Shown in pieces: positions 15,574-24,746 of a stretch of 64,000 bases of DNA (position 1 is its first letter; each line of letters opens with the position of its first letter). A program made the translations under genes and the position numbers. The stretch comes from Cryptosporangium phraense (lineage in GTDB: Bacteria; Actinomycetota; Actinomycetes; Mycobacteriales; Cryptosporangiaceae). Below the pieces are notes generated by a model. The model made no database searches and had not been told where the DNA came from. It saw only the letters and a program-made list of their open reading frames with translations. The stretch spans positions 1-64,000 of the forward strand of contig NZ_VIRS01000027.1 of NCBI RefSeq assembly GCF_006912135.1, in the 5' to 3' direction.

Positions 15574-17025
15574 TCAGCGGCCGCCGGCGCGGAGCACCTC
15601 GATGAACGTGCGGATGAAGACCTTCACATCGAGCCAGAGCGACCAGTTCTCGATGTAGTAGTTGTCGAACCGGGCCCGGTCGGAAATCGGAGTGTCACCG
15701 CGCAGGCCACTGACCTGCGCGAGCCCGGTCAACCCGGCCGGCACCCGGTGCCGGTACGCGTACCGGCGGTGCTCGGCCGAGAACCGCTCGACGAAGAACG
15801 GACGCTCCGGCCGCGGCCCCACGATCGTCATGTCGCCGCGCAGAATGTTCCAGAGCTGCGGCAACTCGTCCATCGACGTCCGGCGCAGCACCTTGCCGAC
15901 CGGCCCGACCCGGTTGTCTTGCGCGATCGACCAGTTGGTCGCCGACTCGGCCTCGTTCACCGGACGCATCGACCGGAACTTCAGCAGGATGAACGGCCGC
16001 CCGGCGAGCCCGATGCGCTGCTGCTTGAACAGCACCCCGGGCCCACCCTCGAGCCGCACCGCCAGCGCGATCACGGCCAGCAACGGGCTCACCAGCACCA
16101 GCGCGATCGACGCGAACACCAGGTCGACCCCGCGCTTGGCCAGCCACATCGGCCCGTTGAGCCGGGGCTGACGGATCCGCATGATCGGGATCGCGCCGAT
16201 GTGGTCGGGCAGCCCGGTCTGGGTGTGGAACTCCCGCATCCGCGGAACGACGAGCAGGTCACAGCGGGCCGCGCGGGGGCGACGCACCAGGTCGACCAGC
16301 CGGGCGTCGTCGGACGTGTCGGCGACGAGCAGGACGTCGGCGCCGGTGACCCGGATCGCGTTGTCGAGCTGGTCGAGCCCGCCGCGCCAGGGCACGTCGA
16401 CCCCGGCGACCGGGCCGGCGTCGCTGACGTGCGCGACGACCCGCAGGCCGTACTGGGGGTAGCGGCGGAGCAGGTCGGTGAGCTCGATCGCCGCCTCGCC
16501 GGTGCCGACCAGCACCGTGCCGTGGGCGACCAGCCGGGCCCGGCGTCCGTACAGGATGACCCATCCGGTCAGGAAGCGCCCGACGATCACCAGGCCGATG
16601 GCCGCGGCCGCCGCGCGCAGGAAGTTGCCGAGGATGACGGTGTCTTCGTGGCGCAGCGCGGTGATCACCGCGACGATCGCCGCCGCGGTCAGCAGACGCC
16701 CGACCAGCAGGGGTAATTCGTCGAGGATGCTCAGGTGCAGGCGGGCGCGGTAGCGGCCGCCGGTGGCGAACAGCGCGACGGTCAGCACCGCCATCGAGAG
16801 CACGGCCTTGAAGTTGCCGGTGGCGAACACGGCCGGGATCGACAGCATCACGAGGTCGACCGGCAGGACCAGGTACCAGGCCTTGAGGTGCGGGGTCAGC
16901 CGGCGGAGGCCGCCCTTGACGCCGGTGCGAGCCGGGCGCACCGGTGCCGAGGGCTCGGTGAGCTCCGCCGGTGGATCGACATCGACATCGATCACCGGGT
17001 GCTCACCAGTTGCCTGCGCCGCCAT
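15574..17025 (-). CDS. Polyprenyl-phosphate sugar-1-phosphate transferase (WcaJ/CpsE type)
   Basis: A 483-residue initiating transferase of exopolysaccharide synthesis. An N-terminal membrane region of four to five helices (about 45-150) is followed by a Rossmann-like CoA-binding-type domain (VLVGTGEAAIELTDLL). The C-terminal catalytic domain starts at about residue 300: KRGVDLVFASIALVLVSPLL membrane hairpin, KFRSM, RRTSMDELPQLWNIL and GDMTIVGPRPERP. It loads the first sugar phosphate onto undecaprenyl phosphate at the inner membrane. A GGGGTGG site precedes the ATG. It is read in the same direction as the glycosyltransferase operon but is separated by 353 bp, so it probably has its own promoter. 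Confidence 0.93.
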   Translation of the reverse strand: MAAQATGEHPVIDVDVDPPAELTEPSAPVRPARTGVKGGLRRLTPHLKAWYLVLPVDLVMLSIPAVFATGNFKAVLSMAVLTVALFATGGRYRARLHLSILDELPLLVGRLLTAAAIVAVITALRHEDTVILGNFLRAAAAAIGLVIVGRFLTGWVILYGRRARLVAHGTVLVGTGEAAIELTDLLRRYPQYGLRVVAHVSDAGPVAGVDVPWRGGLDQLDNAIRVTGADVLLVADTSDDARLVDLVRRPRAARCDLLVVPRMREFHTQTGLPDHIGAIPIMRIRQPRLNGPMWLAKRGVDLVFASIALVLVSPLLAVIALAVRLEGGPGVLFKQQRIGLAGRPFILLKFRSMRPVNEAESATNWSIAQDNRVGPVGKVLRRTSMDELPQLWNILRGDMTIVGPRPERPFFVERFSAEHRRYAYRHRVPAGLTGLAQVSGLRGDTPISDRARFDNYYIENWSLWLDVKVFIRTFIEVLRAGGR

Positions 17026-17378
17026 TTCCCACCCCTGGAAACCTGGTCCGACAAATCGGAACGGGTACGTAGTACATACGCATTGTTCGAGTGCGTAATG
17101 CGACGATTACGCTCCACCGCGTAATGATCTCGTCACAATTCCGTGGTTTGGTCGTTCGCCCTGCGCCGACAATACGTCGCCACCGGCCCGAGTTCCATTC
17201 CGCGGGCCGTGACCAGGCTAAATTGCCATACCCCGGACCGGCCGTCGGCTATCTGACTCTGTTTCTGGCCGCTCGGCTGAGAATTCCACTCCGGAAGGTT
17301 GGTTTGGGTTACCGCAGTGTGACAGGACGTCGTTGTGTTGCGAGCCATCACTGTGGTGACCGGTTTGCGCGGAAACTG
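17026..17378. other. Intergenic, promoter region of the sugar transferase gene
   Basis: A 353-bp gene-free stretch with clearly lower GC than the coding DNA around it. Open frames in it lack protein character. It should hold the end of the upstream operon and the promoter of the sugar transferase on the minus strand. No perfect hairpin terminator or known regulatory RNA was recognised. Confidence 0.5.
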
Positions 17379-18611
17379 CTACTTGCTGTGGGCGGTTACG
17401 CTGTCCGACTGGGCCGCGCGGAAACCCTCGACAGCCCGTTCTGCGGCACTTTCCCACGACAATTCGCTCTTCATGAACTCGTATCCCCCGACCCCCATGC
17501 GTTCGGCATCGGCGGGAGAGGAAAGAAGCGTCAGAAGAGCTTCGGCGAATCCGTCCGGAGTCGGTTGAGCGAGCAATCCGGTCTGGCCCTGGATCACGAC
17601 GTCACGCATCGATCCGACGTCGGTCGCGACGACCGGCCGGGCGAAGGTATACGCCATATGCACGACACCGCTGATATTGACGATTTCGTAAGGAAGTGCG
17701 ACGACTCGGGCCCCGGCGAACAAGACCGGCACATCTTCCATCGCCACGTAGCCCGGCCGCAGATCGACGCCCGGAATGTCGGCGGCCTGCTGCGTCACCG
17801 CGTCGAGATCCAGGTCGGCCATGACCGGGCCGGCGATGACGAGCTCGGCGTCCGGGCGCTCGGCCCGGACCTTCGCGAACGCGTTGAGCAGCATCGGGAT
17901 GTTCTTGTAGCGGGTCCAGGTGCCGAAGAACACGATCCGCGGCGGGGTCGTGCTCGCGCCCGGCGTCGCCGCGGCCTCCTCGGCGAACGCGGAGTACTCG
18001 CCGTGCCCGATCACCGCGGTGCGGCGCACCTCGGGGTAGGCCTTGAGAAGGTCGTCACGCGGGCCGGGACCGAGCGTCAGGACGAGGTCGAACGACTTGT
18101 AGGCGGCCCGCAGCGCGCGCTGCGTCGCCGGGTCGACCTTCTCGACGCTGTCCGAGTCGCCGCTCACGTCGTACGGCGTCGGGTTGTGGGCGACCTCGCC
18201 GATCACCGTGCCCGGCCGCTTGCGCTTCGAGAGCCGCACCGCGAACCAGCTGTCGAGGGCGAACCGCATCTCGCCGAGCAGAACGGCGTCCGGACGCTCG
18301 TGGCGCACGTAGCGGACCAGCTTCATCCACGAGTACGTCAGCCTGGCCGCCCGGAAGACCCGGCGGACCTTGCGGAACAGGTTGGCCTCGCCGGTGTCGG
18401 CGCCCGGGTGCCAGGTCGGGAAGTGTGACCGGACCGTGAAGCCGGGCACCTTGGTCTGCAGCTCGGGCGTCGGCCCGGTGAGCAGCGTGACGTCGTGGCC
18501 GAGCGAGGCGAGCGCCTCGCCGAGCATGAAGTTGAACTGGAACATCCCCCCGCTGGGGAGGAACTCGACCAGGACGATCGAGAGCGGTGCCGGGTCAGGG
18601 CTATCGGTCAC
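17379..18611 (-). CDS. Glycosyltransferase, GT4-like (GT-B fold)
   Basis: A 410-residue GT-B glycosyltransferase. The N-terminal half has the glycine turn FLPSGGMFQFNFMLGEAL for acceptor binding; the C-terminal half has IVFFGTWTRYKNIPMLL (start of the GT4 domain), RPDAELVIAGP, and a donor-binding segment running from LPYEIVNISGVVHMAY to ARPVVATDVGSM. The canonical EGxPxxxxE motif is modified to EIVNISGVVHMA, so the donor sugar may be unusual. GTG start at 18611 overlaps the stop of the Wzz-like gene as GTGA. It is the last gene of a four-gene operon and should add one sugar of the repeat unit. Confidence 0.85.
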   Translation of the reverse strand: MTDSPDPAPLSIVLVEFLPSGGMFQFNFMLGEALASLGHDVTLLTGPTPELQTKVPGFTVRSHFPTWHPGADTGEANLFRKVRRVFRAARLTYSWMKLVRYVRHERPDAVLLGEMRFALDSWFAVRLSKRKRPGTVIGEVAHNPTPYDVSGDSDSVEKVDPATQRALRAAYKSFDLVLTLGPGPRDDLLKAYPEVRRTAVIGHGEYSAFAEEAAATPGASTTPPRIVFFGTWTRYKNIPMLLNAFAKVRAERPDAELVIAGPVMADLDLDAVTQQAADIPGVDLRPGYVAMEDVPVLFAGARVVALPYEIVNISGVVHMAYTFARPVVATDVGSMRDVVIQGQTGLLAQPTPDGFAEALLTLLSSPADAERMGVGGYEFMKSELSWESAAERAVEGFRAAQSDSVTAHSK

Positions 18612-19561
18612 GAAAACAGAACTCTTTCGTTCGTCGTGTCGGACTCGTTCGCGGCTGCGGACTCGGTCTTCGTCGACCCGGTCTTCGTCCCGGACTCGGC
18701 CGGGGTCTTCTCGTTCTTCTTCTCCCCGCCGAAGCCGTTGGTGATCGGCTTCGCGGTGCCCTTGGCGGTCGGCCGCGAGACGGCCGAGTGGGCCGCCGCG
18801 GTCTGCTGGGCGGCGGTGTGGACCGTACCGGGGACGGTCGGAGAGGTGACCGTCGGGGTGGCCACGCTCGGCGGGACCACCATCGGGGCCACGGCCGTCC
18901 CGGCCGGCCCGGCCGGAGCCGCGACGGCGGGCGTGCCGGCGGCCGTGAAGGCCGGACGGCGGAGCGGACGGCGCTTCGCCCGGCGGGCCTGCAGCACCTG
19001 GTAGGCGGCTTGCTGGACGGCGAGCGCGACGGCCAGCGCGGCGATCACGGTGCCGGCGAGCACGATCCAGGTCGCGGTGCCCGCGGCGTACGCGGTGCCC
19101 TCGGCCGGACGCACCTGGCTGGCCGTGTACGGCTTGATCATCGACTGGAGGTACGCGGCGCTCAGCGCGGCCGTGCGGTCGGCGAGCTGCTCGGCGACCT
19201 CGGGCGAGCTGGCCTCGGCGTCGATCAGCAGCACCGACGTCGACGGGACGACCGTGACCGTGACCGTGGTGTCTTCGGCCTCGGACGCCGAGAGGCCCAG
19301 CGCCTTCTCCGCCTCGGTCTCGAACCGGCCGCTCTGCGCGACCTCGGCCATCGTCGCGGTGACCTGACCGCGGCTGAGGGTCTCCAGGAAGCTGGCCTGC
19401 GACTGAGCGTCCAGGGTGCTGGCCGGGAGGACGATCAGCGAGGTCTCGGCCTTGTAGCGACCCTGCTGCGTCAGCGCGAACACCACGCCGGCGACCAACA
19501 CGAGTAGGGCCGCGACGGCAGCGATCTGCAAGCTGCGCCGCAGCGGCTGGAAATCACTCAC
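18608..19561 (-). CDS. Wzz-like polysaccharide chain-length protein
   Basis: A 317-residue protein with the co-polymerase layout: first transmembrane helix at about residues 12-30 (QIAAVAALLVLVAGVVFAL), an extracytoplasmic Wzz domain (ETSLIVLPASTL, VTVVPSTSVLLIDAEASSPE), a second helix at about 160-182, then a long cytoplasmic Ala/Thr/Pro-rich tail of about 120 residues with no Walker motifs or Tyr cluster. It should regulate chain length with the Wzy polymerase, without the built-in tyrosine kinase seen in many Gram-positive systems. GTG start and stop overlap both neighbours as GTGA. Confidence 0.82.
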   Translation of the reverse strand: MSDFQPLRRSLQIAAVAALLVLVAGVVFALTQQGRYKAETSLIVLPASTLDAQSQASFLETLSRGQVTATMAEVAQSGRFETEAEKALGLSASEAEDTTVTVTVVPSTSVLLIDAEASSPEVAEQLADRTAALSAAYLQSMIKPYTASQVRPAEGTAYAAGTATWIVLAGTVIAALAVALAVQQAAYQVLQARRAKRRPLRRPAFTAAGTPAVAAPAGPAGTAVAPMVVPPSVATPTVTSPTVPGTVHTAAQQTAAAHSAVSRPTAKGTAKPITNGFGGEKKNEKTPAESGTKTGSTKTESAAANESDTTNERVLFS

Positions 19562-20727
19562 TTGAAGGTCCCATCTTCGGTGCTCGGCTGCGACCTGCGT
19601 CCCCGGCCACGTGTCCTGGTCAGCACTGACCGGTAGGCAGCAGCCAGTCGAGCACTAAGTATTGGCAGGTCATGCCGCTCCTCGGCTCGTTTTCGGGCAG
19701 CTGCTCCCATCGCCTGGCGCCGCTTGCTCGACGTCAGGACGTCTTCCAGTGCCGCAGTGAGCGCAGGCACGTCACCCGGCTCGACGACCCGGCCTTCGAC
19801 CCCGTCCCGGATCATCGTCGGTACCGCACCGATCGCGGTGGCCACGACCGGCAGGCCGCTGGACATCGCTTCGAGGATGGCCATCGGCTGGCCCTCAAGA
19901 TAGGACGGCAACACAAACACGTCGCTCTGCCGGAGGCGGGCCCGTACCTGCTCGCCGTATTCGGGCCCCACCGCCGAGTCGGCCAGGCCGGCTTCGTCGA
20001 GGGCCGCGGTGACCCGGGCGTACTCGTCGTCCGGCGTCGGGCCCTGCCCGCCGATCACCACCAGGTTGAACGGCACCCCGCGCTCGCGCAGCGCGGCCCC
20101 GGCCGCGGCCAGCTCCGGTACGCCCTTGCGGGCGCACACCACGCCGACGAACAGCACGGTGGGGACGTCGGCGTCGAGCCGTGCGAGCTCGAAGCTGCTC
20201 ACCTCCACCGCGTTGTCGACGGTCTCCACGCGGGTCTTCGGAAGGATCTGCTGCAGCGTCCGAGTACCGGCGTCGGAGACCGTGAGCACCAGCGAACTGA
20301 CCCCGACCAGGCGGAGGATCCGCCGGTCGCGGGCGCTGTAGTCGGCCACCTCGGGCCGGCCGGCGTTGCCGACGGCCGAGTGGCAGTGCGCGATCACACC
20401 GCGGGTGCCCGCCCGGGCCGCGAGGCACAGCGCGGCGGCCCGGATCGTCGGCAGACCGGGGTCGGCGACGAGCTGGACGTGCATGATGTCGGCCTTGCGG
20501 GCGGCCTTGTACGTCTTCCAGGCGTCCGACAGTGCGTGCGTGACGTTCGAGAACACCAGCTTGCCGCCCTGCCGGGTGGCCGTGCGGGCGGTGTTCAGCA
20601 ACTGGACGTCGAAGTCCGCGGCCAGCCGGGGGTCGGCGGTGATGGTCTCGGCGAACGTGGCGATGCCGCCCCGCATGGGAGCGGCCTCGGCGACGACGAC
20701 GACACGGGGGCGGGCCGGAGCGGTCAC
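19558..20727 (-). CDS. Glycosyltransferase, GT4 family
   Basis: A 389-residue GT4 enzyme with an N-terminal acceptor domain (APMRGGIATFAETI, HVQLVADPG) and a C-terminal nucleotide-sugar domain (VLFVGVVCARKGVPEL, LVVIGGQGPTPDDEYARV, FVLPSYLEGQPMAILEAM with the family EGxPxxxxE motif, SGLPVVATAIGAVPTMI). It is a retaining transferase acting on lipid-linked sugar at the cytoplasmic face. It starts at GTG 20727, overlapping the upstream gene's TGA, and its own stop overlaps the Wzz-like start. Confidence 0.9.
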   Translation of the reverse strand: MTAPARPRVVVVAEAAPMRGGIATFAETITADPRLAADFDVQLLNTARTATRQGGKLVFSNVTHALSDAWKTYKAARKADIMHVQLVADPGLPTIRAAALCLAARAGTRGVIAHCHSAVGNAGRPEVADYSARDRRILRLVGVSSLVLTVSDAGTRTLQQILPKTRVETVDNAVEVSSFELARLDADVPTVLFVGVVCARKGVPELAAAGAALRERGVPFNLVVIGGQGPTPDDEYARVTAALDEAGLADSAVGPEYGEQVRARLRQSDVFVLPSYLEGQPMAILEAMSSGLPVVATAIGAVPTMIRDGVEGRVVEPGDVPALTAALEDVLTSSKRRQAMGAAARKRAEERHDLPILSARLAAAYRSVLTRTRGRGRRSQPSTEDGTFK

Positions 20728-21863
20728 GCCGGTACTCCGACCACGGATGCCTCTTCGTACAGGGACTTGAGCTGACGCGCCCAGTTCACCGCGTCGAAAT
20801 GTTGCTCGACATGTGAACGGGCGGTTACGCCCATCGCGGCCCGGCGGGACGGATCGTCGAGCAGCGAGATCAGCGCGTCGGCGATCGCACTCGGATCACC
20901 GGGCGGGGTGAGCAGGCCGGTGACGCCGTCCTCGACGATGTCGGGGATGCCGCCGATGCGGCTGGCGACGACCGGCCGGGCGCAGCCGGCCGCCTCGATC
21001 AGCACCGTCGGCAGGTTCTCGCCGTAGGTCGACGGCAGCAGGACGACGTCCGAGGCCCGCAGGATGTCGACGACGTCGGAGCGGGCGCCGGTGAAGATGA
21101 TGTCGTCCTGCAGGCCGGCCTCGGCGACCTGGCAGCGCAGGTTCTCATGCTCGTCACCCGAGCCGACCAGCAGCATCCGGGCCTCGGGGCGGGCGGCGCG
21201 GACCTTCGGCCAGGCGTCGACCGCGTGCGTGATGCCCTTGAAGTCGCGCTGCGCGGCCAGCACGGTGACGACCGGCCGGCCGGTGACGCCGAACTCCGGC
21301 GGCATCAGCGCCGGGCCGGGGGAGAAGTGCGCCAGGTCGACGCCGTTGTGGACGACGACCCAGTTCTTCGGCAGGGGCTTGCCGGGCCGGTACTTGTCGG
21401 CGAACGACTTCCGCGAGGCCTCGGACACGAAGATCGTGCGGTAGGCGCGGCTGGAGACCTCGAGCGCGAGCTTCTCCCGCCAGGCCGCCCGGCCCGGCAG
21501 CGCCCGGTGGACGTGGTGCCAGGTGCAGATCGCGTTGCGGCCGGCCATCTTGGCCGCGGGCACCGCGAGCGTCATCGCCATCTCGAGGTGCGCGTGGACG
21601 ACGTCGGCGCCGGACTCCTTGATCGCGTTCGCGAGCAGGCGCGGTGCGCGCGGGTCGAGCGTGCGACGAACACCCAGGTACCGGGGCGTCAGGCCGGATT
21701 CGCGCAGCAGCGGTTCGAGCTTCGAGTGCTCTTCCGACGGCGGGGAGAGGCTGAGCACGTCCATCTCGAACCCGGCCGTGCCCGCGACACGACCGAGTTG
21801 CGCGATCAGCGTTTCGGCACCACCCAACCGAAACGCGTCGACGAGCGTCAGTACTCGAACCAT
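20724..21863 (-). CDS. Glycosyltransferase, GT4 family; first gene of the operon
   Basis: A 379-residue GT4 glycosyltransferase: glycine loop DAFRLGGAETLIAQL, HAHLEMAMTL, VHNGVDLAHFSPG, VLAAQRDFKGI, and the donor motif LPSTYGENLPTVLIEAAGC, where the expected EGxP is GENLP. It starts at ATG 21863 and heads the operon that continues with GT4, Wzz-like and GT4-like genes through three four-base GTGA overlaps, so all four are likely made in fixed proportion. The promoter should lie in the 187-bp gap shared with the divergent flippase gene. Confidence 0.9.
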   Translation of the reverse strand: MVRVLTLVDAFRLGGAETLIAQLGRVAGTAGFEMDVLSLSPPSEEHSKLEPLLRESGLTPRYLGVRRTLDPRAPRLLANAIKESGADVVHAHLEMAMTLAVPAAKMAGRNAICTWHHVHRALPGRAAWREKLALEVSSRAYRTIFVSEASRKSFADKYRPGKPLPKNWVVVHNGVDLAHFSPGPALMPPEFGVTGRPVVTVLAAQRDFKGITHAVDAWPKVRAARPEARMLLVGSGDEHENLRCQVAEAGLQDDIIFTGARSDVVDILRASDVVLLPSTYGENLPTVLIEAAGCARPVVASRIGGIPDIVEDGVTGLLTPPGDPSAIADALISLLDDPSRRAAMGVTARSHVEQHFDAVNWARQLKSLYEEASVVGVPA

Positions 21864-22050
21864 TGTGCTCCCACCCGTGGACGCGATTAGTCGAGCTCAC
21901 CAACAACGGATGAGCGAATAGGCATGGGTGTTAGTTTCGGGGCCCACGTTAGCATGCGGATGGTGCACGGTTCCTGGGCTCACAGATCGCCCGAAGTCCG
22001 GCGTAACGCGCCGAGCGAATGGGACATTAAGCCGTGTCTGGGGAGGAAAC
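21864..22050. promoter_or_regulatory. Divergent promoter region of the polysaccharide genes
   Basis: A 187-bp gap between the glycosyltransferase operon (minus) and the flippase gene (plus). It ends with GGGAGGAAAC before the flippase GTG. No clear palindrome was found; -10-like TA-rich stretches occur at about 21935-21960. Confidence 0.5.
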
Positions 22051-23595
22051 GTGCAGCAGTCGAGCGCTTATGAGGACCCTATGGGCGCGCCTGACCCCGG
22101 AAGAGACAGTGCTGAACCAGCCGTTCAGCCGAGTCTGTCCGGTGCTGCTACCAGGGGATTTCTCTGGACCACACTGGCCTGGGGCGGTAACCGCCTGGTG
22201 GTGCTGGCGCTCACCGCGTTGCTCGCGCGCCTTTTGGTTCCGGAGGATTTCGGCCTCGTAACCGCCGGATTGACGATCATCACGTTCTTTGACGCTGCCC
22301 TCGACCTGGGCGTCGGCTACGCACTCGTGTACGAACAAGAACGGGGAATTAACGAACGGGTACGGCTCGCAGCGGGGTTGAATCTCGCGTTGAGTGCATC
22401 CATCTGTGTGCTAGGAATTGCCTTCTCTCCGCTCATAGCGCGGTTGTTCGGCGAATCGGACCAGACCGCTATATTCGCCGCTCTTTTTCTCTATCCGCTG
22501 TTCCGCGGCGCGAGCCAGGTGAACGATGCGGTTCTCAAACGTGACATGCAGTTCAAGAAGCGAACTGTCGCCGATCTGACTCGGGCGGGCGTCCGGGTGG
22601 CGGTGTCGATCCCGTTGGCGCTGACCGGGTTCGGAGCGTGGAGCATCGCGCTCGGCATCATCGCCGGCGAGGCCGTCTGCACGCTGATCATGTGGTCGCT
22701 GGTGCCGATCCGGCCCGACTTCAGCCTGCGGTGGAGCCGGATCCGGTCCCTGGTCTCGTTCGGTGGCGCGGTGACCGGCGTCCGGGTGCTGGGGTCGTTC
22801 CGGTCGAGCGTCGACTACCTGTTCATCGGCAGCATCCTGGGCTCGGCGGCGCTCGGCTACTACGGGATGGGCTACCGGCTGCCCGAGCTGATCATCGCGA
22901 ACGTGTTGTGGATCTTCACGACCGTGGCGTTCCCGGTCTACGCCCGGGCCCGCGTCGACGGCATCGAGCGGCTCCGGGCGACGATGCTGCGCGCGACGCG
23001 GCTGGTGTCGCTGTTCGGGCTGGCCGCCGGCGTGACGCTGGCCGTGCTGGCGCCGCTGGCGATCCCGGTGGTGTTCTCGGCGACCTGGGAGCCGGCGATC
23101 GTCCCGATGGCGCTGGTCTCGCTGGCCCTGGCCTGCCAGTCGCTCGGGTGGGCCAGCGGTGACGTTTTCTCAGCCCTGGGCCGGCCGGGGCTGCTGCTGG
23201 TCCTCGACATCCCGGCGACGATCCTGGTGACGATCGCGTTCGGGTTCGCCGCGCACACGAGCATCGCCGCGGTCGCGGCCGTGCACATCGGGTTCGAGAT
23301 CGTCTACGCGATCATCCGGGTGACGATGGCGATCCGGGTGACCGGAGTGTCGGTCGGGGCGATGGCCCTGACGCTGGCGCCCGGGTTCCTGACCGGGGCG
23401 GCGGTCGCCGCGGTCGGGCTGCCGTTGCGGTCGGTGCTGCCAGAGAACTCGTTCTGGTCGCTGCTGCTGCTGACCGTGGTGTGCGGGGCGGTGATCGCGG
23501 TGGTCGGAGGGTTGAGCGCCCGTCGCGAGCTGATCGGCGTCCTCGGCGCGGTGCGCAACCGCGGCAATCGCGCCCCCGCCACCGCGGCGGCCTGA
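22051..23595 (+). CDS. Oligosaccharide flippase (Wzx/MATE-like)
   Basis: A 514-residue polytopic membrane protein of the polysaccharide-transporter superfamily, with about 14 hydrophobic helices from residue 40 on. Family features include LLARLLVPEDFGLVTAGL in the first helix pair and the loop ALVYEQERGINERV. It should flip the undecaprenyl-linked repeat unit across the membrane for the polymerase. An upstream open frame exists, but the GTG at 22051 with GGGAGGAAAC is the proper start. The polar first 35 residues are Ser/Ala/Pro-rich. It is divergent from the glycosyltransferase operon. Confidence 0.9.
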   Translation: MQQSSAYEDPMGAPDPGRDSAEPAVQPSLSGAATRGFLWTTLAWGGNRLVVLALTALLARLLVPEDFGLVTAGLTIITFFDAALDLGVGYALVYEQERGINERVRLAAGLNLALSASICVLGIAFSPLIARLFGESDQTAIFAALFLYPLFRGASQVNDAVLKRDMQFKKRTVADLTRAGVRVAVSIPLALTGFGAWSIALGIIAGEAVCTLIMWSLVPIRPDFSLRWSRIRSLVSFGGAVTGVRVLGSFRSSVDYLFIGSILGSAALGYYGMGYRLPELIIANVLWIFTTVAFPVYARARVDGIERLRATMLRATRLVSLFGLAAGVTLAVLAPLAIPVVFSATWEPAIVPMALVSLALACQSLGWASGDVFSALGRPGLLLVLDIPATILVTIAFGFAAHTSIAAVAAVHIGFEIVYAIIRVTMAIRVTGVSVGAMALTLAPGFLTGAAVAAVGLPLRSVLPENSFWSLLLLTVVCGAVIAVVGGLSARRELIGVLGAVRNRGNRAPATAAA

Positions 23596-23606
23596 GGCCT
23601 CGGACT

Positions 23607-24746
23607 TCAGGCCTCGCGGAGGCGGAGGAGTTCGGCTCGGGCGTGCTGGACGCGCGGGGTGTCCTCGCCCCGCGCGGTGGCGATCTCGTGGGCCAGGTCG
23701 CCGGCCGCCTCGATCAGGTGGCGGGCCCGGCGGCGGCTGCCCAGGTGCTTGCGGTAGCGCTTCCGGTCGCGTCGCAGGCCGCTGACCGCGGTGAGCAGGT
23801 CGGCGTCGACGACGCCGGCGGCCACCTCCGGCTCCAGCAGCGCGCGGGTCCAGCCCCGCTCGGTCGTCGCCGCGTGACGCAGGACGAAGAACAGCACCGC
23901 GAGCTCGACCGGCAGCAGCACCAGCCACGGCAACACGACCGCGAGCCAGTCCACCCCACCGGCCAGCGCCCCGGCGTCGTCCCAGCTGAAGTGGAAGAAC
24001 ATCGCGACCAGGCAGGCCAGTACGCCCCGCCCGAACTTCCGGTCCTCCGGCACCCGGCCCAGCACCCACATGACGCCCGCGCAGAAGATCGCGCTGAACA
24101 GCGCGTGCGACACGATCCCGGCCACCCCGCGCAGCGCGAACACCGACAGCGTCGAGCTCAGCTGGTCGGCGCCGAACGTCGAGGTCGCGTTGTTGTAGAC
24201 GTAGAGCACGTCCTCGAAGACCTGGAACCCCAGGCCGATGTACGCGCCGATGATGAAACCGTCGTACGCGCTGCGGACCAGGCGCGGGGCGAGCCCGATC
24301 AGCAGGATCAGCCCGAGGCCCTTGCTCCACTCCTCGTTGATCGGCGCGGTCAGCCCGGCTCCCCAGTCCGACGCGGTGGCCGGCCCGAGCACCTTCGACC
24401 AGACCTCCAGCAGCGCGTCGTTGGCCGGCAGCGCGATCCAGAACGTCGCCGCGACCCCGCCCCAGACGAAGCCGGTCGCCAGTAGGCCGCCCGGCTGGGC
24501 CGTGTACCGGTTGTGGTGCCGCAGGAGCAGCAGCCACGGCCCCAGGTAGATCGCGAACAGCACGATTCCGCTGGTGAGGGCCGCGCTGTACGGGCCGACG
24601 GCCGGGGCGAAGAACTTGAACAGGCCGACCGCGCCCGCTCCGACGCCGATCAGGTACACCCAGAACGCCGGGTTGGTGAGCTGCACGAACCGGTACGGCG
24701 TGCCCCAGCCCGACTCCTCGATCGCCGAGAGCTGCGCCCCGCTCAT
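23607..24746 (-). CDS. PrsW-family intramembrane metalloprotease
   Basis: A 379-residue membrane protein with about eight helices and the PrsW signature residues: APINEEWSKG (the EExxK motif), FQVFEDVLY with Glu-Asp, SHALFSAIF with His, and MFFHFSWDD with His-Asp near the end of the core. PrsW proteases cut membrane proteins such as anti-sigma factors, and relatives are also linked to envelope and lantibiotic functions. The last 70 residues are a charged cytoplasmic helix bundle. Its ATG overlaps the preceding stop as ATGA, so it is co-translated with the Wzy-adjacent glycosyltransferase operon, suggesting processing of a surface-assembly component (inference). Confidence 0.88.
   Translation of the reverse strand: MSGAQLSAIEESGWGTPYRFVQLTNPAFWVYLIGVGAGAVGLFKFFAPAVGPYSAALTSGIVLFAIYLGPWLLLLRHHNRYTAQPGGLLATGFVWGGVAATFWIALPANDALLEVWSKVLGPATASDWGAGLTAPINEEWSKGLGLILLIGLAPRLVRSAYDGFIIGAYIGLGFQVFEDVLYVYNNATSTFGADQLSSTLSVFALRGVAGIVSHALFSAIFCAGVMWVLGRVPEDRKFGRGVLACLVAMFFHFSWDDAGALAGGVDWLAVVLPWLVLLPVELAVLFFVLRHAATTERGWTRALLEPEVAAGVVDADLLTAVSGLRRDRKRYRKHLGSRRRARHLIEAAGDLAHEIATARGEDTPRVQHARAELLRLREA

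Noticed and set aside
17026-17378. A 72-codon minus-strand frame at 17133-17351
   Set aside because: No ribosome binding site, no coding character, and the region has promoter-like base composition.
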